A DNA stretch of 64,000 bases from Phascolomyces articulosus (lineage: Eukaryota > Mucoromycota > Mucoromycetes > Mucorales > Lichtheimiaceae). This document shows, in pieces, positions 34,401 to 46,879 of this stretch. A model generated the notes under the pieces. The model was not told the DNA's origin, did not search any database, and worked only from the letters and a program-made list of their open reading frames with translations. Within the stretch, counting starts at the first letter, position 1, and the number at the start of each line of letters is the position of its first letter. The position numbers and the translations under genes are program-made. The stretch lies in assembly GCA_025677815.1 (NCBI GenBank), contig JAIXMP010000002.1:1302001-1366000 (forward strand), in the 5' to 3' direction.

Positions 34401-34578
34401 TGCCTTCGGAGAAGCTGTTCGACTTTTTAATCTTGTACCAAGATCACCAAGAACTGTAGGAGATCGTGTACCAAGTGAAGAAGAATTAAATGCACGAGCT
34501 CGACCTCTTCCTCAAGAATTATTAGAATCCAAAGTGAATTGGGCAGATTTTGGGTTTTATGGCAATTGGGGGAATTAA
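31438..34578 (+). CDS. Secreted sulfatase B (paralogue of sulfatase A)
   Basis: Sulfate-ester hydrolase of the same family as the 17.3-kb gene. Twelve exons: 31438-31763, 31900-31990, 32106-32182, 32279-32292 (14-nt microexon), 32395-32562, 32677-32796, 32890-33115, 33198-33260, 33343-33576, 33651-33727, 33837-34075, 34162-34578; 683 residues. The N-terminal hydrophobic signal is followed by KPNIIFILVDDQD (Asp56/57) and ALCCPSRVSMLRG with the formylglycine Cys at residue 92. APAAPHAH, YSSDNG, LGQHRAYAGK and CTGEHELYDM follow. It has one intron (31991-32105) that sulfatase A lacks; every other intron position is shared. The C-terminal tail diverges most, lacking the Gln run of A but ending with the same PSEEELNARARPLPQELL pattern. 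Three Met codons lie within the first four residues, so the start could be Met1, 2 or 4. Confidence 0.92.
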
Positions 34579-36352
34579 TTATTATCAGTAATAAATTTGA
34601 TAGACAAATAAATGAAATCCTTATCAAATTTTAAAGGAGCTTATTCTTCCATGGTAACGATGTAGCCAGAAAGTATACATTAGAAACTGCCTATTTACTG
34701 CAAGTTAATAAATTATACTGTGTATATCGTTCAGGGGGTTCAATTCCGAAAGCTTTTTAGAATTGAAACCTCAGTCTTTTGTCACTGCTGGATAATGTAA
34801 ATACTATGTAGGGTTGGTGTGGTATATGGTATCTTGGCTGCCTTTCGAAAGTTTAATGGTTGCTTCATTGTTCGTAAGCGCAAATGAAGAAACGTCCTTG
34901 TTTTGATATTAAGCAGTTTCAAATCCAACAGTTTTGCCAAAACTAAAGAATTGATTTTAATAGCTATAAGCCATTGAATATATACTAGTAACTACTCATC
35001 AATCAAAATGGTTGCAACATAATAAAATTAGAGTTTAATATATAAAAGGTATCTTGACAGCAACAGCATATATTTCAATATCTTCTTTTGTTTGCTGTGC
35101 TACAATTCTTTAGAGTCAGTTAAAGATCATGATATATTTTTATAACAAAAGTATAAATTTAAAATGAAAAGGTATGTGTCCCCCAGTTCCCGTTCCACAA
35201 ATATTAAAAAAAAAAGACTGTTAAATACGTATACAAACTTAATGGCCAATACAGGAATTAATCGTCAAATTTGGCAGCTTACAACAAACAACAAGACTTT
35301 CCAATTATCTCTAACAAATAATACGAACGCAACTTGATTAAATAATAACTAATAAATAAACATTGTAATTGTATAAGGAACCCGTAACAATTGGCTATGT
35401 GTCTGAATTAATAATAAAAATTCTAATCGGTCGTCGTGAGTAATAAAGTCGGGGCAAAAATGAAAGGGGAATTTTTTATCATGAAAACTAGTATTTTTAT
35501 AATAATAACGAGTAAAAAGGTCACACAATGATATTCACTTCCTTGGGTATATGTAAAATGGTTATAATAAGCCTATCAACCATATGTTCCTATAAGTTTA
35601 CATAAGTTTTCTGTTCACTGAATTTGGAAAATAACCCATTATCATTCTTATAAAAACCTCGTGTTTACAATTCTATACAAAAAATGGTTTGTGATCTGCG
35701 CACCACCAAATAAAAAACCAAAGGGCGGAGAAATGACTTTCATTGCGGAGCCCATAGCATTGGATAGGCATTGATGTTATACAATAAAAAAGAGATGGGA
35801 TCTTCCAATCGTTCTTTTTGTCACTTGTATAGTATGATAATATGGAGTAGCCATTATTATTAGTATTATTACATCAAATTGAATGTATATTTATTATTAA
35901 ATAGTATCTGGATGATGATGATCGTCATTATACCATGATGACAAAAAGGACCCTTGTGCTTTCTATGGTAAAAATCACTCATTGATTTGGCAGAAAAAAG
36001 AATGCTTCGGTTTGGTATAATACCAAGACATATATGTTACACAATTGCAATTAATTTGTTGACCATTGTAGTACATTGGCAACCTAATGTTGAAGCGAGA
36101 CCTTTTTTTTTTGTTCACTCCCTTTTTTATTATTATTTTATTTTTCGAGCCTTTTCCTTTCGTTATTTTTTCTTTACCAACATTCCCTTTGCAATCGTTT
36201 GATTTTATTTTTTGAGATTGACAAATAAACGCGTAAACTTGTTTATCATCGTCCATTGACAACTCTCAACTCCCTTTTCCTTTCATTTTTTTTTATTATT
36301 TTATTAATATTATTATATACTAGAGAACGTTTTATATACATATATATCTAAT
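34579..36352. other. Intergenic DNA, no gene recognised
   Basis: About 1.8 kb of A/T-rich DNA. The last 250 bp are pyrimidine-rich (TTTTATTTTTCGAGCC, CTCCCTTTTCC) and probably hold the promoter and leader of the membrane protein gene. Confidence 0.45.
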
Positions 36353-37628
36353 ATGCGTGCTCGAGTATTCTGGTTAGCGTTTTTCCGGTTTATAATACTT
36401 ATATTAAGCTTGGCAACTCTTGCATGCCACATTGGTGAGTTTGGTGTTTCCACATTATCTGATGAAACAAATGAAGCCCAAGAAAATAAAATAATAAACT
36501 AAATATAATAATTATATATAAATATCATGATTAAAAACCAGCCAATATTGTAATATTGATGAAAAACCAACCTGAATCAAAAGACTGGTTCCCCGAACAT
36601 ATTCCTGTAAGTTATATATCAATAATCAAGGAGAGAGAGAAAAGATAATAAAAAAAAGCTTAATTCATATATCATAATCTGACCGAATGATAATCACTCC
36701 CTTTGTTTTATCCCCCTGAATTAAAAATGATTAGTATGTACTTTATTTCGTTGGACCAGGTGTTTCTCTCATTTGTGCAGTAGCTTTGAACATGGTGAGC
36801 ATGTCCGCTGTGAAATCAATTCGTGGTGATCGTTCCATGGGTCTCCTTTCCTTGGCTCTCATGATTGCTGTTATTGTCTATAACACACTTGAAGGAGGTG
36901 TTTTCCCATGGTTAGCAGGTAGTGATGCAGAGGATCAACCTGAAAATGTAGGCAAGGGTTTTGCCACTTATTGTAATACCTATAGTAATAATGAATGGTC
37001 CAAGTTACGTTGTTGTAAGTCATCATCCTCGTATTTTTTTTTCTTTACAATTATGTTACATTCAACAACAAAAAGATATCCAACTTATATAAATTTATTC
37101 ACAGGGCTTACGGATGGAGCTTGGCTCGGATGTATTCTTATTGCTGCATTCTGGTTATTCTTGATTATTTTCGTATACGCTCAAAAGAGTTCGGATATTT
37201 ATGACGACGATTACGATGTATATGATTTTAAAGAAGATGTTCCCATGGCAGTGGCTTCCAAGAACGAACAACAAACATATCATGCTTCATCACCAACATC
37301 GAATCCAGCACAACCAGCAGGTGGTAATTATTATAACAATCAACCTCAAGGTGCTTATCAGGAATATGACAGCTATTACGATTATCCTCCACAGTCTCCT
37401 TATGCTGGTTATAAGCAGCCTGTATCAACTGCCGGTGGTCCTGGTGGATATGCTTATCCAGGAAATGGAACGGGATATGGTCAAGATGATACCGTTCATA
37501 TGTTAGCGGATGCTGGTCAACCACAATATTATTCACCTCACTTGAATGCAAGTGCTGCTCCTGCTGCTGCAACACCTCCAGCTCCATCATCACCTCATGT
37601 CAAGGCACAAACACCAAACGCATATTAA
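36353..37628 (+). CDS. Four-TM MARVEL-like membrane protein
   Basis: Fungal MARVEL-type integral membrane proteins organise membrane domains; the exact role here is unknown. Four exons: 36353-36434, 36542-36606, 36735-37014, 37105-37628; 316 residues. Four hydrophobic segments are visible: FFRFIILILSLATLACHIA, YVLYFVGPGVSLICAVALNM, LLSLALMIAVIVYNTL and LGCILIAAFWLFLIIFVYA. A cytosolic tail rich in Pro, Tyr, Gln and Gly follows (YYDYPPQSPYAGY type), starting with an acidic YDDDYDVYDFKED patch. The N-terminal MRARVFWLAFFR fits a short cytosolic start. The first two exons are small and set the start. Confidence 0.75.
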
Positions 37629-40600
37629 TAACTTTTTTCTCTCTCTTTTATATTTACACACTTATTTCACTCTCATACATTATCTCGTATTTTAACATTT
37701 TACAACACACTTCCCCATCCCAATTCCTTTTTCTTGTGCATATATTTTTGATACGATATATTCCACTTCTTTCTTCCTTTAGTTTCTTGTCCTATATTAA
37801 TCGTATTTAAAAGAAAAAAAAATGAAGTAATGAACTCTTTGTTTTTTTATTACTATTATTCAAAAAAAACATGTACGAAATGATGGATCAAATATTATAT
37901 CTGGTTGAACATCGGGGGGGGTAGTTCTTTATTTACAAGCTGGCTATTGTAACATTAGTCAGATCAGTCCATTGGTACGCTTTTCTTATATGTAAATCAC
38001 TGAGCGAATCTTTATTTTTCAAGTCTATGAGAAAATAATCTTTCGTAACTGTACACACATTGTAGTATTATATGATACGGGCAATAGTGGTTAGCGAATA
38101 ACTTATTTTTGCCTTTAGAGCATAGTTTCCATCATTAAAAAAGTATAAGTTGGTAAACCACAGATTTTCAGCGAACAACATCGAAAGAATTGAATATTAT
38201 AATGGGTGCGTTTTATGTAAAAACTTGATTTTCTTATCAATGATGACAACTATTGATAGATACTGGAAGCGCATCACGTATATCTATAATTCCAGCCTTG
38301 TAAGTACCAGTAGAGAAGGGCGAGTAATAAGTTTCGAAATTTTTGAATGTCATCTTCTTGTTGCCTTGAGGTATTGCACCAGAGTAACCATTTTCGTTGC
38401 AATGAACTTCCTTTTCAATTTTTGCTAAATATTACAAAATCGATTAGGTATAACTTGACATGCTCGTTCGTATTTTTTCCCCCATTGTTCTTTTAATTTT
38501 TGGATGCTGTTGACGTTCTTGCAAAGACACTTTCCAATACCATCCATTCGTTCTATGAATCCCATAACCTTTTATAAATCTTTTTTTTTCGAAGGTGGAT
38601 GACCATAGATTGAGTGGATGATTACACTTGCTAAAGCGTGCGTCGATAATCTCTTATTGTTTCCAAATATACTATAGTTTGAGCAATCTAATGTGTTGAT
38701 TGGGCACAACCCAAGTTTTGAAAATAAAATAGAACACATTGCCCATTCGAACAATACATTTGATTTTGCGTACTGGTGTATATGTCTACTGCCGGTACGC
38801 CATATACTATTCCATCTTTGAATGATTAGTTTTCATCGATGGTTGGGTATATATTCACTTTCAAAAGTCAATCCTTGAATCTCATCCTTTAATCCTTAAA
38901 TAAGATCCAGATAATAGTAATTCTTTGATACCAAAATTTTCAATTCCACATATTATATTCAACCTAAGAAGCTGAGTATTTGAGTACAAAGACGAAATAG
39001 CGCACAGTGGGGAAAAAGATATGTGGCAAAACTTGAGGTATCTATATCGGCCTTGCAGTCGAGGAATTCTCGAATAGATTTCAGTAAGCCATATATGGAG
39101 GACCATAAAGAGTGAGTGGGATGCATCACTGATATCATTGTGCCACCAAGTACTTGAGTTCTGAGGTATCCAATATGTATTGATAACTCATAATATGGTG
39201 ACCCTCTTGCTGATTTGCATTTATTTATTATTGCTATGATTATTACAAAGTTTGCCATGTCTGGATTCTATCTGTGTCGTTCCAAATGATAAAACAAATG
39301 CGTATCAGTATGTAACTGGTCCTATTTCTTCCTAGCCTAACCGTGGCTTTTGTGGTAATATAATACAATACAGGACTTTAGGCGTCAAAGCGATTTCATG
39401 TGTATCGCATAAAGACAAAAACTTGAATGTATTATCAAACACTACAGTGATCCCCCTTTAATTTCACAGCCAAAATTCCCTTTTTTTTTTTGGTGAAAAT
39501 AAAGAGGTGTGAAAGTTAACGAGAACAGCCTTACTATGTATTTCTTAGTATACTTTTATGTTCCCACGAACCAAATTATCGTGAAGATAACGAGGGTTGG
39601 AAGTTAACGAATATGAAATTAGCGGAGTGTCCATTGTAAATTGTCGATATTCAAGATGCCCGATGACTGTTTTACCGGTATTTGACTGGTCAAACCAAAC
39701 TAATTTAAGGCTCAACAGACGATATACTAGTGATATATAATGAATAACTCTCAGTTGATTAAATTCTTAGCGTTTCAATAATACTAACAGATCGTGTGTT
39801 GTGTGTGTGTGTGTGGAAAGATAAGAATGATTGTCTGTCGACCAAAATCTATGGTGGGAGTGATTAATGAATGGTCATCTTTTGACAGAATGACCAATAG
39901 AACGTAAGTAGATATAATTATCTCTAAGCCTTAAAAATATATATTGTTGATATACCATTGCAGTGATCATCTACTTCATTCTTTACTACGTATTTTTGTC
40001 ATCCATATTATCCCTTTATAGCATCTATATAATAATCCAATCCTTTCTGGTTGAACGATGAGGATGCTCCCCAAAAGTAGTCATCCATAGACTTAAGGCA
40101 TTTAAGTTACTCGATAAAATTTTAACAATATTCCAATTCAATCTCTAGTGTTGTTATAAGGGAAAACGAGGAAGAAAATGAAGACTGTGATGGAAATCTA
40201 TGACGACCTCGGCTTGAGGATCATAGTTATTCTTTTACATACCACTCCATACAATCCTTAATGTACGTATCACCTTACCAGAACCCTTTCTAGCTATTGT
40301 GTTGCCATATCTTATATACTAGGTGCTGTGATCTCTTTTGAAAATAATGAATGGTTCGAATGGGCAATAAATCATTACATATATTTCAATGAGACATTTT
40401 ATGATATTGGACAGAAGCTGAGGGTACAAGTGTTTCTTAGATCTTTTATAGGACAAAGAATAATTGTTTAAGTACAAAACTTTTCGGTACTAAATCTCTA
40501 AACTGACTATATTCATGGCAAGATAACAAAGGTAATTCCAAAATAAGTCCTATTTCATCAAGTCATATCTACCAATTGATAACGATAACGAACAGTGTTT

Positions 40601-40994
40601 AGTAGAGAATGTCGAAGGAGGCAAGAGTAAAATCATTTCAAGCATATAGTTACTGGTAATATTGAAATGGTTTTGGACTTTACTAACAAAAACTCCATGC
40701 TGTTCTTACCTATTCATAACCAAGTAAAAAAAAAAGTACATTTTTCTCATGGTATAAAATCTAGAGAAACATATATCAAGACTTTGTTATTGAGTTTTAT
40801 TAAAACCATAAATTAATGTAATTTCTCGTTCCAAAGAGTGGCTGAATGAGGTGCAACAGTTTGCATGGCACATCAAATACAGAGAGATTATTGGCTGCTG
40901 CCCTGCAAAAAAAAAGTTTTTGCTTGTCAGTTTTTTTTTCTGCTCTCCCTTCTATTATCTCCTCGTTAGCCCATTTATTTTTATATACATAACA
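37629..40994. other. Intergenic DNA, no gene recognised
   Basis: About 3.4 kb, the second-longest gene-free stretch. Minus-strand frames at 38.57-38.75 and 38.88-39.26 kb look slightly protein-like but have no motif and do not splice together. A GT run occurs at 39797-39813. The Ssz1 leader begins in the T-rich tract at about 40914-40990. Confidence 0.45.
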
Positions 40995-42921
40995 ATGAGC
41001 GTCATCGGTATTAACTTTGGCACATCGTACACATCGATTGGTTATTTGAATAAGGTAAATCTATTTTTAATTATATTTCTATTTTGATAAATAGAACGTT
41101 TCTGTTAACAATAAAAAATAAACGATTATTATTATATAGGAAGGTCGCGCTGATTGTCTTGCCAACGAGGAAGGTGATCGTCAGATCGCCTCCGTTCTTG
41201 CTTTCCATGGCAATGAAGAGGTATATATAATAATGAGGACTATCCCACTGATTTATTGTTTTGGAACAAGGAGGAAAAAAAAAGAAGGAGAGAATGTATG
41301 TATTTCTTTGTTCTAATGGATATGTGAATGTATTATCTAGGTTGTTGGTTCCCAAGCCAAATCTGACATTGCCCGTAACCCCAAGACCACTGTGGCCAAC
41401 TTCCGTGCCGAGATTGGCAAGAGGTAAATATAAATACATTAAAAATCATTTTGTGTGTGGGGGTGTGTACGTGTATATAGGGACGAAATATTTTAAATAA
41501 ACTAACTGACACTTTATATTTACAGCTTCAGCCAAAGTGAAAACTTGCCTGGATCCGCCGCTCCTGTCATTGAAAAGAGTGGACAGCCCGCTTACGAGAT
41601 CACCCTCCCTGAATCGAACGTTACTTTCACTGCTGGTGAAGTTTCTGCCAAGTTCTTGCGTCATATCCGTGAATCTGCTGAAGCTTTCTTGGGTACTGCC
41701 GTCACTGGTGCTGTCTTAGCTGTTCCTTCCTACTTTGACGAACAACAACGTAAGGCTTTGATTGAAGCTGCTGAAGCTGCTGGTATCAATGTTTTGCAAT
41801 TGGTTCACGAATCTGCTGCTGCTGTCCTTGCTTACGAAACCGTACTTAAGAACGCCAATGATGATAAGACCGTTGTTGTTTGCGACTTGGGTGGTCACTC
41901 CTTTGATGTTACTGCTTTGACTGTTCGATCTGGCCTTTACTCCGTCTTGGCCACTGCCCATGACACCAAATTGGGTGGTTCCTCTTTGGATGATCTTCTG
42001 ATCAACCATTTTTCCACTGAATTCAAGAAGAAGTCCAAGGTCGATATTTCATCCAACCGTAAGGCTCTTGCCAAGTTGCGTGGTGCTGTTGAAGTTACCA
42101 AGAAGATGTTGTCTTCTGCTAGCAGTGCTCCATGCTTTGTCGAATCGCTTGCTGAAGGACTTGATTTCCATAGCACCATCAACCGTATGCGTTTCGAAAT
42201 TATGGCCAACAAGGTCTTTGCCAAGGCTTTGGATACTATCCGTGAAACTTTGAGCAAGGCTGACTTAGATGCTTCCGAAATTGATGAAGTTATCTTGGTC
42301 GGTGGTTCTGCTCGTATTCCCAAATTTGCTGTCAAGATCCGTGAAGTCTTTACTGGTGAACATACCAACGTCTTGTCTGCTGAATTGGAAGCTGATGAAG
42401 TTGTTGCTCGTGGTTGTGCTCTTCAAGCTTCCCTCTTGTCTGCTTATGAAAAGGAAGATATTGAAGCTTCCCAAGAACCCGTCATTACCGTTGCTCCTCA
42501 TACACAAAAGGCCATTGGTATTCTTAACGCCAAGGGTGAATTCGTTATTGTCATTGCTCGTGATACTCCTTTACCTGCTCGTCGTACTTTTGAATTCGCC
42601 AACGCCGCTGCTGGCCAAACTCATGCTTATTTGGCTTTGCACGAAGGTGATCATACCATCGAAAAGATCGAGATCCCTGTTGAACCTATCCCTGTTGAAG
42701 AAGGTGAAGAACCTATTGAAGAAGAACCTGAAATTGTCACCAAGGTCGTCACCAAGCCCGCTGCTTTGTTGGTCGAAGCTTCCCTCCCATTATCTCAAGG
42801 CAAGGAAGCCAAGGGTAGCAAGATTGAAGTTCAAGTGACTGTAGATGCCGATCGTAAATTGAGCATGGTTATGAGAGAGAAGAATGGCTCTAACGTAATC
42901 AAGGTTGCTGGCAAGCAGTAA
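40995..42921 (+). CDS. SSZ1: Ribosome-associated Hsp70-like chaperone Ssz1
   Basis: Partner of zuotin in the ribosome-associated complex, which stimulates the ribosome-bound Hsp70 Ssb on nascent chains. Four exons: 40995-41054, 41140-41220, 41341-41423, 41526-42921; 539 residues, close to yeast Ssz1 and far shorter than a full Hsp70. The N-terminal ATPase fold starts IGINFGTSYTSIGYLN. It continues with AVLAVPSYFDEQQRKALIEA, VHESAAAVLAYE, CDLGGHSFDVT and ILVGGSARIPK. The substrate-binding part is shortened and includes an acidic VEEGEEPIEEEPE stretch. The codon pattern (GCT, GGT, AAG, CGT) looks highly biased, as expected for a translation-associated gene. Introns cluster at the 5' end. Confidence 0.93.
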
Positions 42922-43390
42922 AAAAATTATCTAAAAATATATATAAAATATATATAAAATATATAAATATAAAAAAAAGAGAAGCATTTTTATTTTAAAC
43001 ATTATACTTATTATATAAACTGATCATCCATCATCCCCTCCCTTCACCCTATTGTTTTTAACTCACTCAAGCTCTCGCTCTCGCTCTCATCTCTTTCTTT
43101 CAGCACTCATACACTCACACATACATACATTCTCTGTCTTTTTTTTCCCATCAGTTCGCAAATTAGCATGTATAAGTAAATAGAGAAAAAAAACATTCCA
43201 AATCTATATTGGATTTTCCATTTTTTTTTAAAAAAAAATAGTCATTTGGATTATAAAATATTTTATTGTTTTGTTTTATATTTATATTTATAATTAGTTA
43301 TATATAATATTGTTGATAGGATGATGGGATGATAGATGGATGGAATGGGTAATATGTTATTTTGACCTGCAAATTTAATTTTTATTTTAA
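42922..43390. terminator. Convergent 3' region of SSZ1 and Kelch gene
   Basis: A/T-rich, with repeated TATATAAAATATA near 42935-42965 and CTCTCGCTCTCGCTCTC at 43072-43088. The two genes end tail to tail, so both polyadenylation regions lie here. Confidence 0.5.
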
Positions 43391-46300
43391 TTAATAAGCT
43401 TGGGTTGGAGAAACAGGTGTGGAAGCTGTAGGTGCTCGTTCAGATAAGGTCCGTTTCATGGTACTGACTTGATCTGAGGTATCTTCTAATTGACGCATGG
43501 CTTGACCTAAAGTTTCTTCACGTTCTTCTAATGCCATACGTAAATGTTGAATATCATCCATACAACTAGCCAGCTGCTGTTTGAACATATGGGCTTCTTC
43601 ATCCACTTTACCATTGGCTTGTTCCAATTGAATGATTTGTTGTTTGGCTTCATCCATTTGCTGTGAAGAAGGAGCGGATAAACTATCGGCCAATTGATTG
43701 GTCAAGTTGGCCACCTTGTTAACATTTTCACGGACTTGTGCTTCGGCCTGCGCTGCACGATGATGCACTTGTTCTAATTTTTCCAAGGCACGTTCATGTG
43801 CTTGTTGTGCTTCTTCAGCACGTTCTTGGGCTTCTTTGGCTCGATCATGGGCTGATTCACGAGCACCATGATCATGATGCGCTTGTTTGTTTAATTGTTG
43901 TAATAATCGACGATTACTTTCATTTTCCATCAATGTTTCAGCTAATCGATGTTCTAATGATTGTATAGGATCCTCATCGTCATCATCATATCCTCTTCCT
44001 TGTTGACGACGTCGTTCCATTAATCCCATATATTTAGACTTGAAATAAGCAGCTTCTTGAAGTGCAGCTGTACGAATACGATCCGTTTGTTGAACCTTGG
44101 CACCCATAGCTTGATGTGTTGTAGGATCAGTTATTTGAGCTTGTGTTCGTTTTAATTCTGTCTTGAGTGCCATGATTTGTTCTACCAATGGGTGATTACT
44201 ATTGATCATCAATTCGCCATCCTGCTGCTGCTGCATTCGCATTTTACGAGCCATCGATACTTCACCACGCCACCAAGGTTCTTTCTTTTTCATACTATGA
44301 ATAATAGCATCTTGTGCTTTAATTTCACGTTTCAATGATTCCAGTTCACTTTCTTCTTGTTCCAAGGATAATGTAGCATTGGTGGTTGACGTTGATGCTG
44401 GGGTAGTACCTGGTGTAGGTAATTCCAACATGGCTGCAGCTGCAGCATCTGCAGCTAAAGTCGTTGCTAATTGAGAATCTGGAAACATGGATACGGTATC
44501 TTTACGATAGGAATTATTCAATGATACACCTTCTCTGGATGGACGAGGAGGTCTTTGAGGGGATGGGTGACGTGCAGGACTAGGTGAGCGAGGTTTATCT
44601 TCCTCTTTGGATGTAGTCGGACTTAATTGTTGCTGTTGTAATGTACTAGCAGGATCATCAGATGGTAATGGTGATGTTGTACGAGGTCTTCGGAGTGCTG
44701 CTGGTGGTACCATGGACATATGTCTCGGAGGTCTTTGCGGAGCAGTGCTTGTCTAACATTAAGTGGGGGAGAATGAGTGATGAGGAAAACGAAGAAAAGT
44801 TATCATCATATTTTTTTCTTTCAATTTTTACCTGTTCAGGATAAAAAGAACGATGGCGACTTGCGGGTGTTGTCGTTGTTGTGGAATTGGATGGTGTGGT
44901 ATTAGGAAGTGTAGTATTGGAAGTAGTATTAATATTAGTAATGGTAGTATTGTTGTTGGTAGGTATAGTCGATGATAAATTCTCTACTTGATCTCTAGAT
45001 GATTGTATAGTGGGGCTCTCCATACGAGGAGGGATGGGTGATGATTGCTGTTGCTGTTGCTGTTGCTGTTGTTGTTGTTGTTCTTGTTGTTGCTGCTGAT
45101 GTAAGCGTTCTACGCTTGGTTTTTGCATAGTTCTTGAAGGATCAGATTCTAAAGAAGGCGGTGGTGATGGATTATTTTCATTTTGTTGTGTTTCTGGTGG
45201 ATATCGAATTCGAGCTAGAAAATTAAAAATGAGTTCATGTTTCTAAATAAAAAGGATTGGTCAGAAAAAATATATAAATTGATTGATACTTACAACAATC
45301 CAATAAGTGAACCAAATAAGGAGATTCATCCGCTTTGCCTAAACCCGTATCTCCTCCAAGGGCAACAACCCTGTCACCAAAGGCAGTAAATGTTAAATCA
45401 AATCTTGGAGAGGGTGAAGGACCCATGTTTTGAAACGTAAACCATCGATGACCTAGATGGTTAAAAAAAAGGGACAAGTGAATATTCAAATTTCCAATGT
45501 CGAAATTGAGTTGAGGAAAAAGACTTTTTTATATACCTCGAATCTTAAAGGCACAAAGATCACCAAGGCCAGAACCATCAGGACCTCGTCCACCAAAGAC
45601 ATACATCACATCACCTACAAGCGAAGCAGCACATCCTTCACGAGGGACAGGAATATAACCTACTGCCGAAATTTGAGACCAATAACGTGTATGTAGATCA
45701 TACATCCAAACGTCGTTATATAAATTGCCGCCATCCGTACCACCAAAACTATTAATTGTTTCAAAACATGTAAATAATTTGGGCGGAGGTGTTTTTTAAT
45801 CTATAGTGAATCACTTACATGTATAATTTATTATCAAAAACAACAGAAGCATGTCCTGACCGTCCTGTAGGTCCTTCATTCGCCGATGCAACATGTTCCC
45901 ATTGAGGATTTGTTTGATCTATAGATAAAGGAGGTCAATATCTGTTTTTTCCCTCTTTCTCTAAATAAAGAATGGTCCAGAAAAAAGAATAATATAAACT
46001 TACATGTGCTTGCATTAAATACAAATAAATCATCAAGATATCGACCAGCTCGTTGACCACCCCAAAAATATAACATATTACCAGCAACAGCCACTGAATG
46101 GCCGGATCGTTCTACTGGTAAACGTCCTTCTGGCATTGAAAGACGAGTCCATTGTTTCGTACCTATTTTTTTTTTTTTGGTGTTTGTTTTACAGAATTTT
46201 TTTTTCGGTTTCGGTGTTAAAAATAATTATGCTAAATGAAATAATAAATAGGATGATGGGTTCAACATTGATAGAACGATTAAAACTCACCCACATTGAG

Positions 46301-46879
46301 GGTATAAAAGTTTGGATCCCATTTTTCATCAGCTGAACTTGGTGCGCCACCGTATACTAGTAATAACAATCATAATAATAATTTAATTATTAAACATATG
46401 ATATTCCACGTTGAAATTACCAAACAAAATAAATAATAAAACGTATTAACATACATAAAACACAATTGTTGCCAAGAGGTGCAAGGACAGGGTACATTCT
46501 AGAGGTGGGTACATCTCCAGTAGCATTGATTGGACTAGAAGACATATTATCTTGAAAAAAAAATGAATCGAAAAATGAGTTTAATCATCGTCATCATAGC
46601 ATTAGATCTCCCCCCCTCCTTCAATAGGAACAACGTCCCTGAAAACAACGAAAATAAAAACTTACTGGTATCTATAAGAAAAAGATCCTTCTTAGATTTA
46701 TTATGCATGCCACCGAATAAGATCAAATTATCTGTTGGTAAACTGGTTGTTGTAGCATGTCCATAACGCGGTAAAACATGAGACTGGCTTCCAGTCAACT
46801 TTCGTTGTGACCATGGAAAAGCCCCAGCACCTGCTTTATCTCCAGTATTGTTTTTTGTGAATTTCGAAAAAAGCGACAT
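43391..46879 (-). CDS. Kelch-repeat/coiled-coil polarity protein (Tea1/Kel1-like)
   Basis: Cell-end marker type protein that organises polarity and the cytoskeleton. Nine exons on the minus strand: 46879-46666, 46550-46455, 46356-46291, 46162-46004, 45918-45819, 45748-45537, 45452-45294, 45214-44832, 44752-43391; 916 residues. Residues 1 to about 335 form Kelch blades with repeated GG and W landmarks: RYGHATT/LILFGG, LLYGGAP, RSGHSVAVAGNMLYFWGG, GRSGHASVVFDNKLYIFGG and REGCAASLVGDVMYVFGG. Next come a Pro/Thr/Gln-rich region with a polyglutamine tract and Ser/Pro-rich basic sequence (SPARHPSPQRPPRPSREG). The C-terminal 300 residues are a long coiled coil (from EEESELESLKREIKAQ-like sequence). 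Domain order matches Tea1/Kel1/Kel2. Confidence 0.9.
45044..45108 (-). repeat. CAG/CAA polyglutamine tract
   Basis: In-frame Gln run (broken by one Glu) in exon 8 of the Kelch gene, encoded by mixed CAG and CAA codons. It is a likely length-polymorphic site. Confidence 0.85.

Noticed and set aside
37201..37593. Overlapping frames in the MARVEL protein tail
   Set aside because: Low-complexity Pro/Gln/Tyr codons leave other frames open by chance; only the spliced frame has the TM segments.
38570..39260. Reverse-transcriptase-like relic
   Set aside because: Two minus-strand frames looked vaguely LINE-like, but no RT catalytic motif (YxDD-type) or consistent order was found.
41716..42507. Minus-strand ORFs inside SSZ1
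   Set aside because: Antisense shadows caused by strong codon bias in the real gene; no motif.
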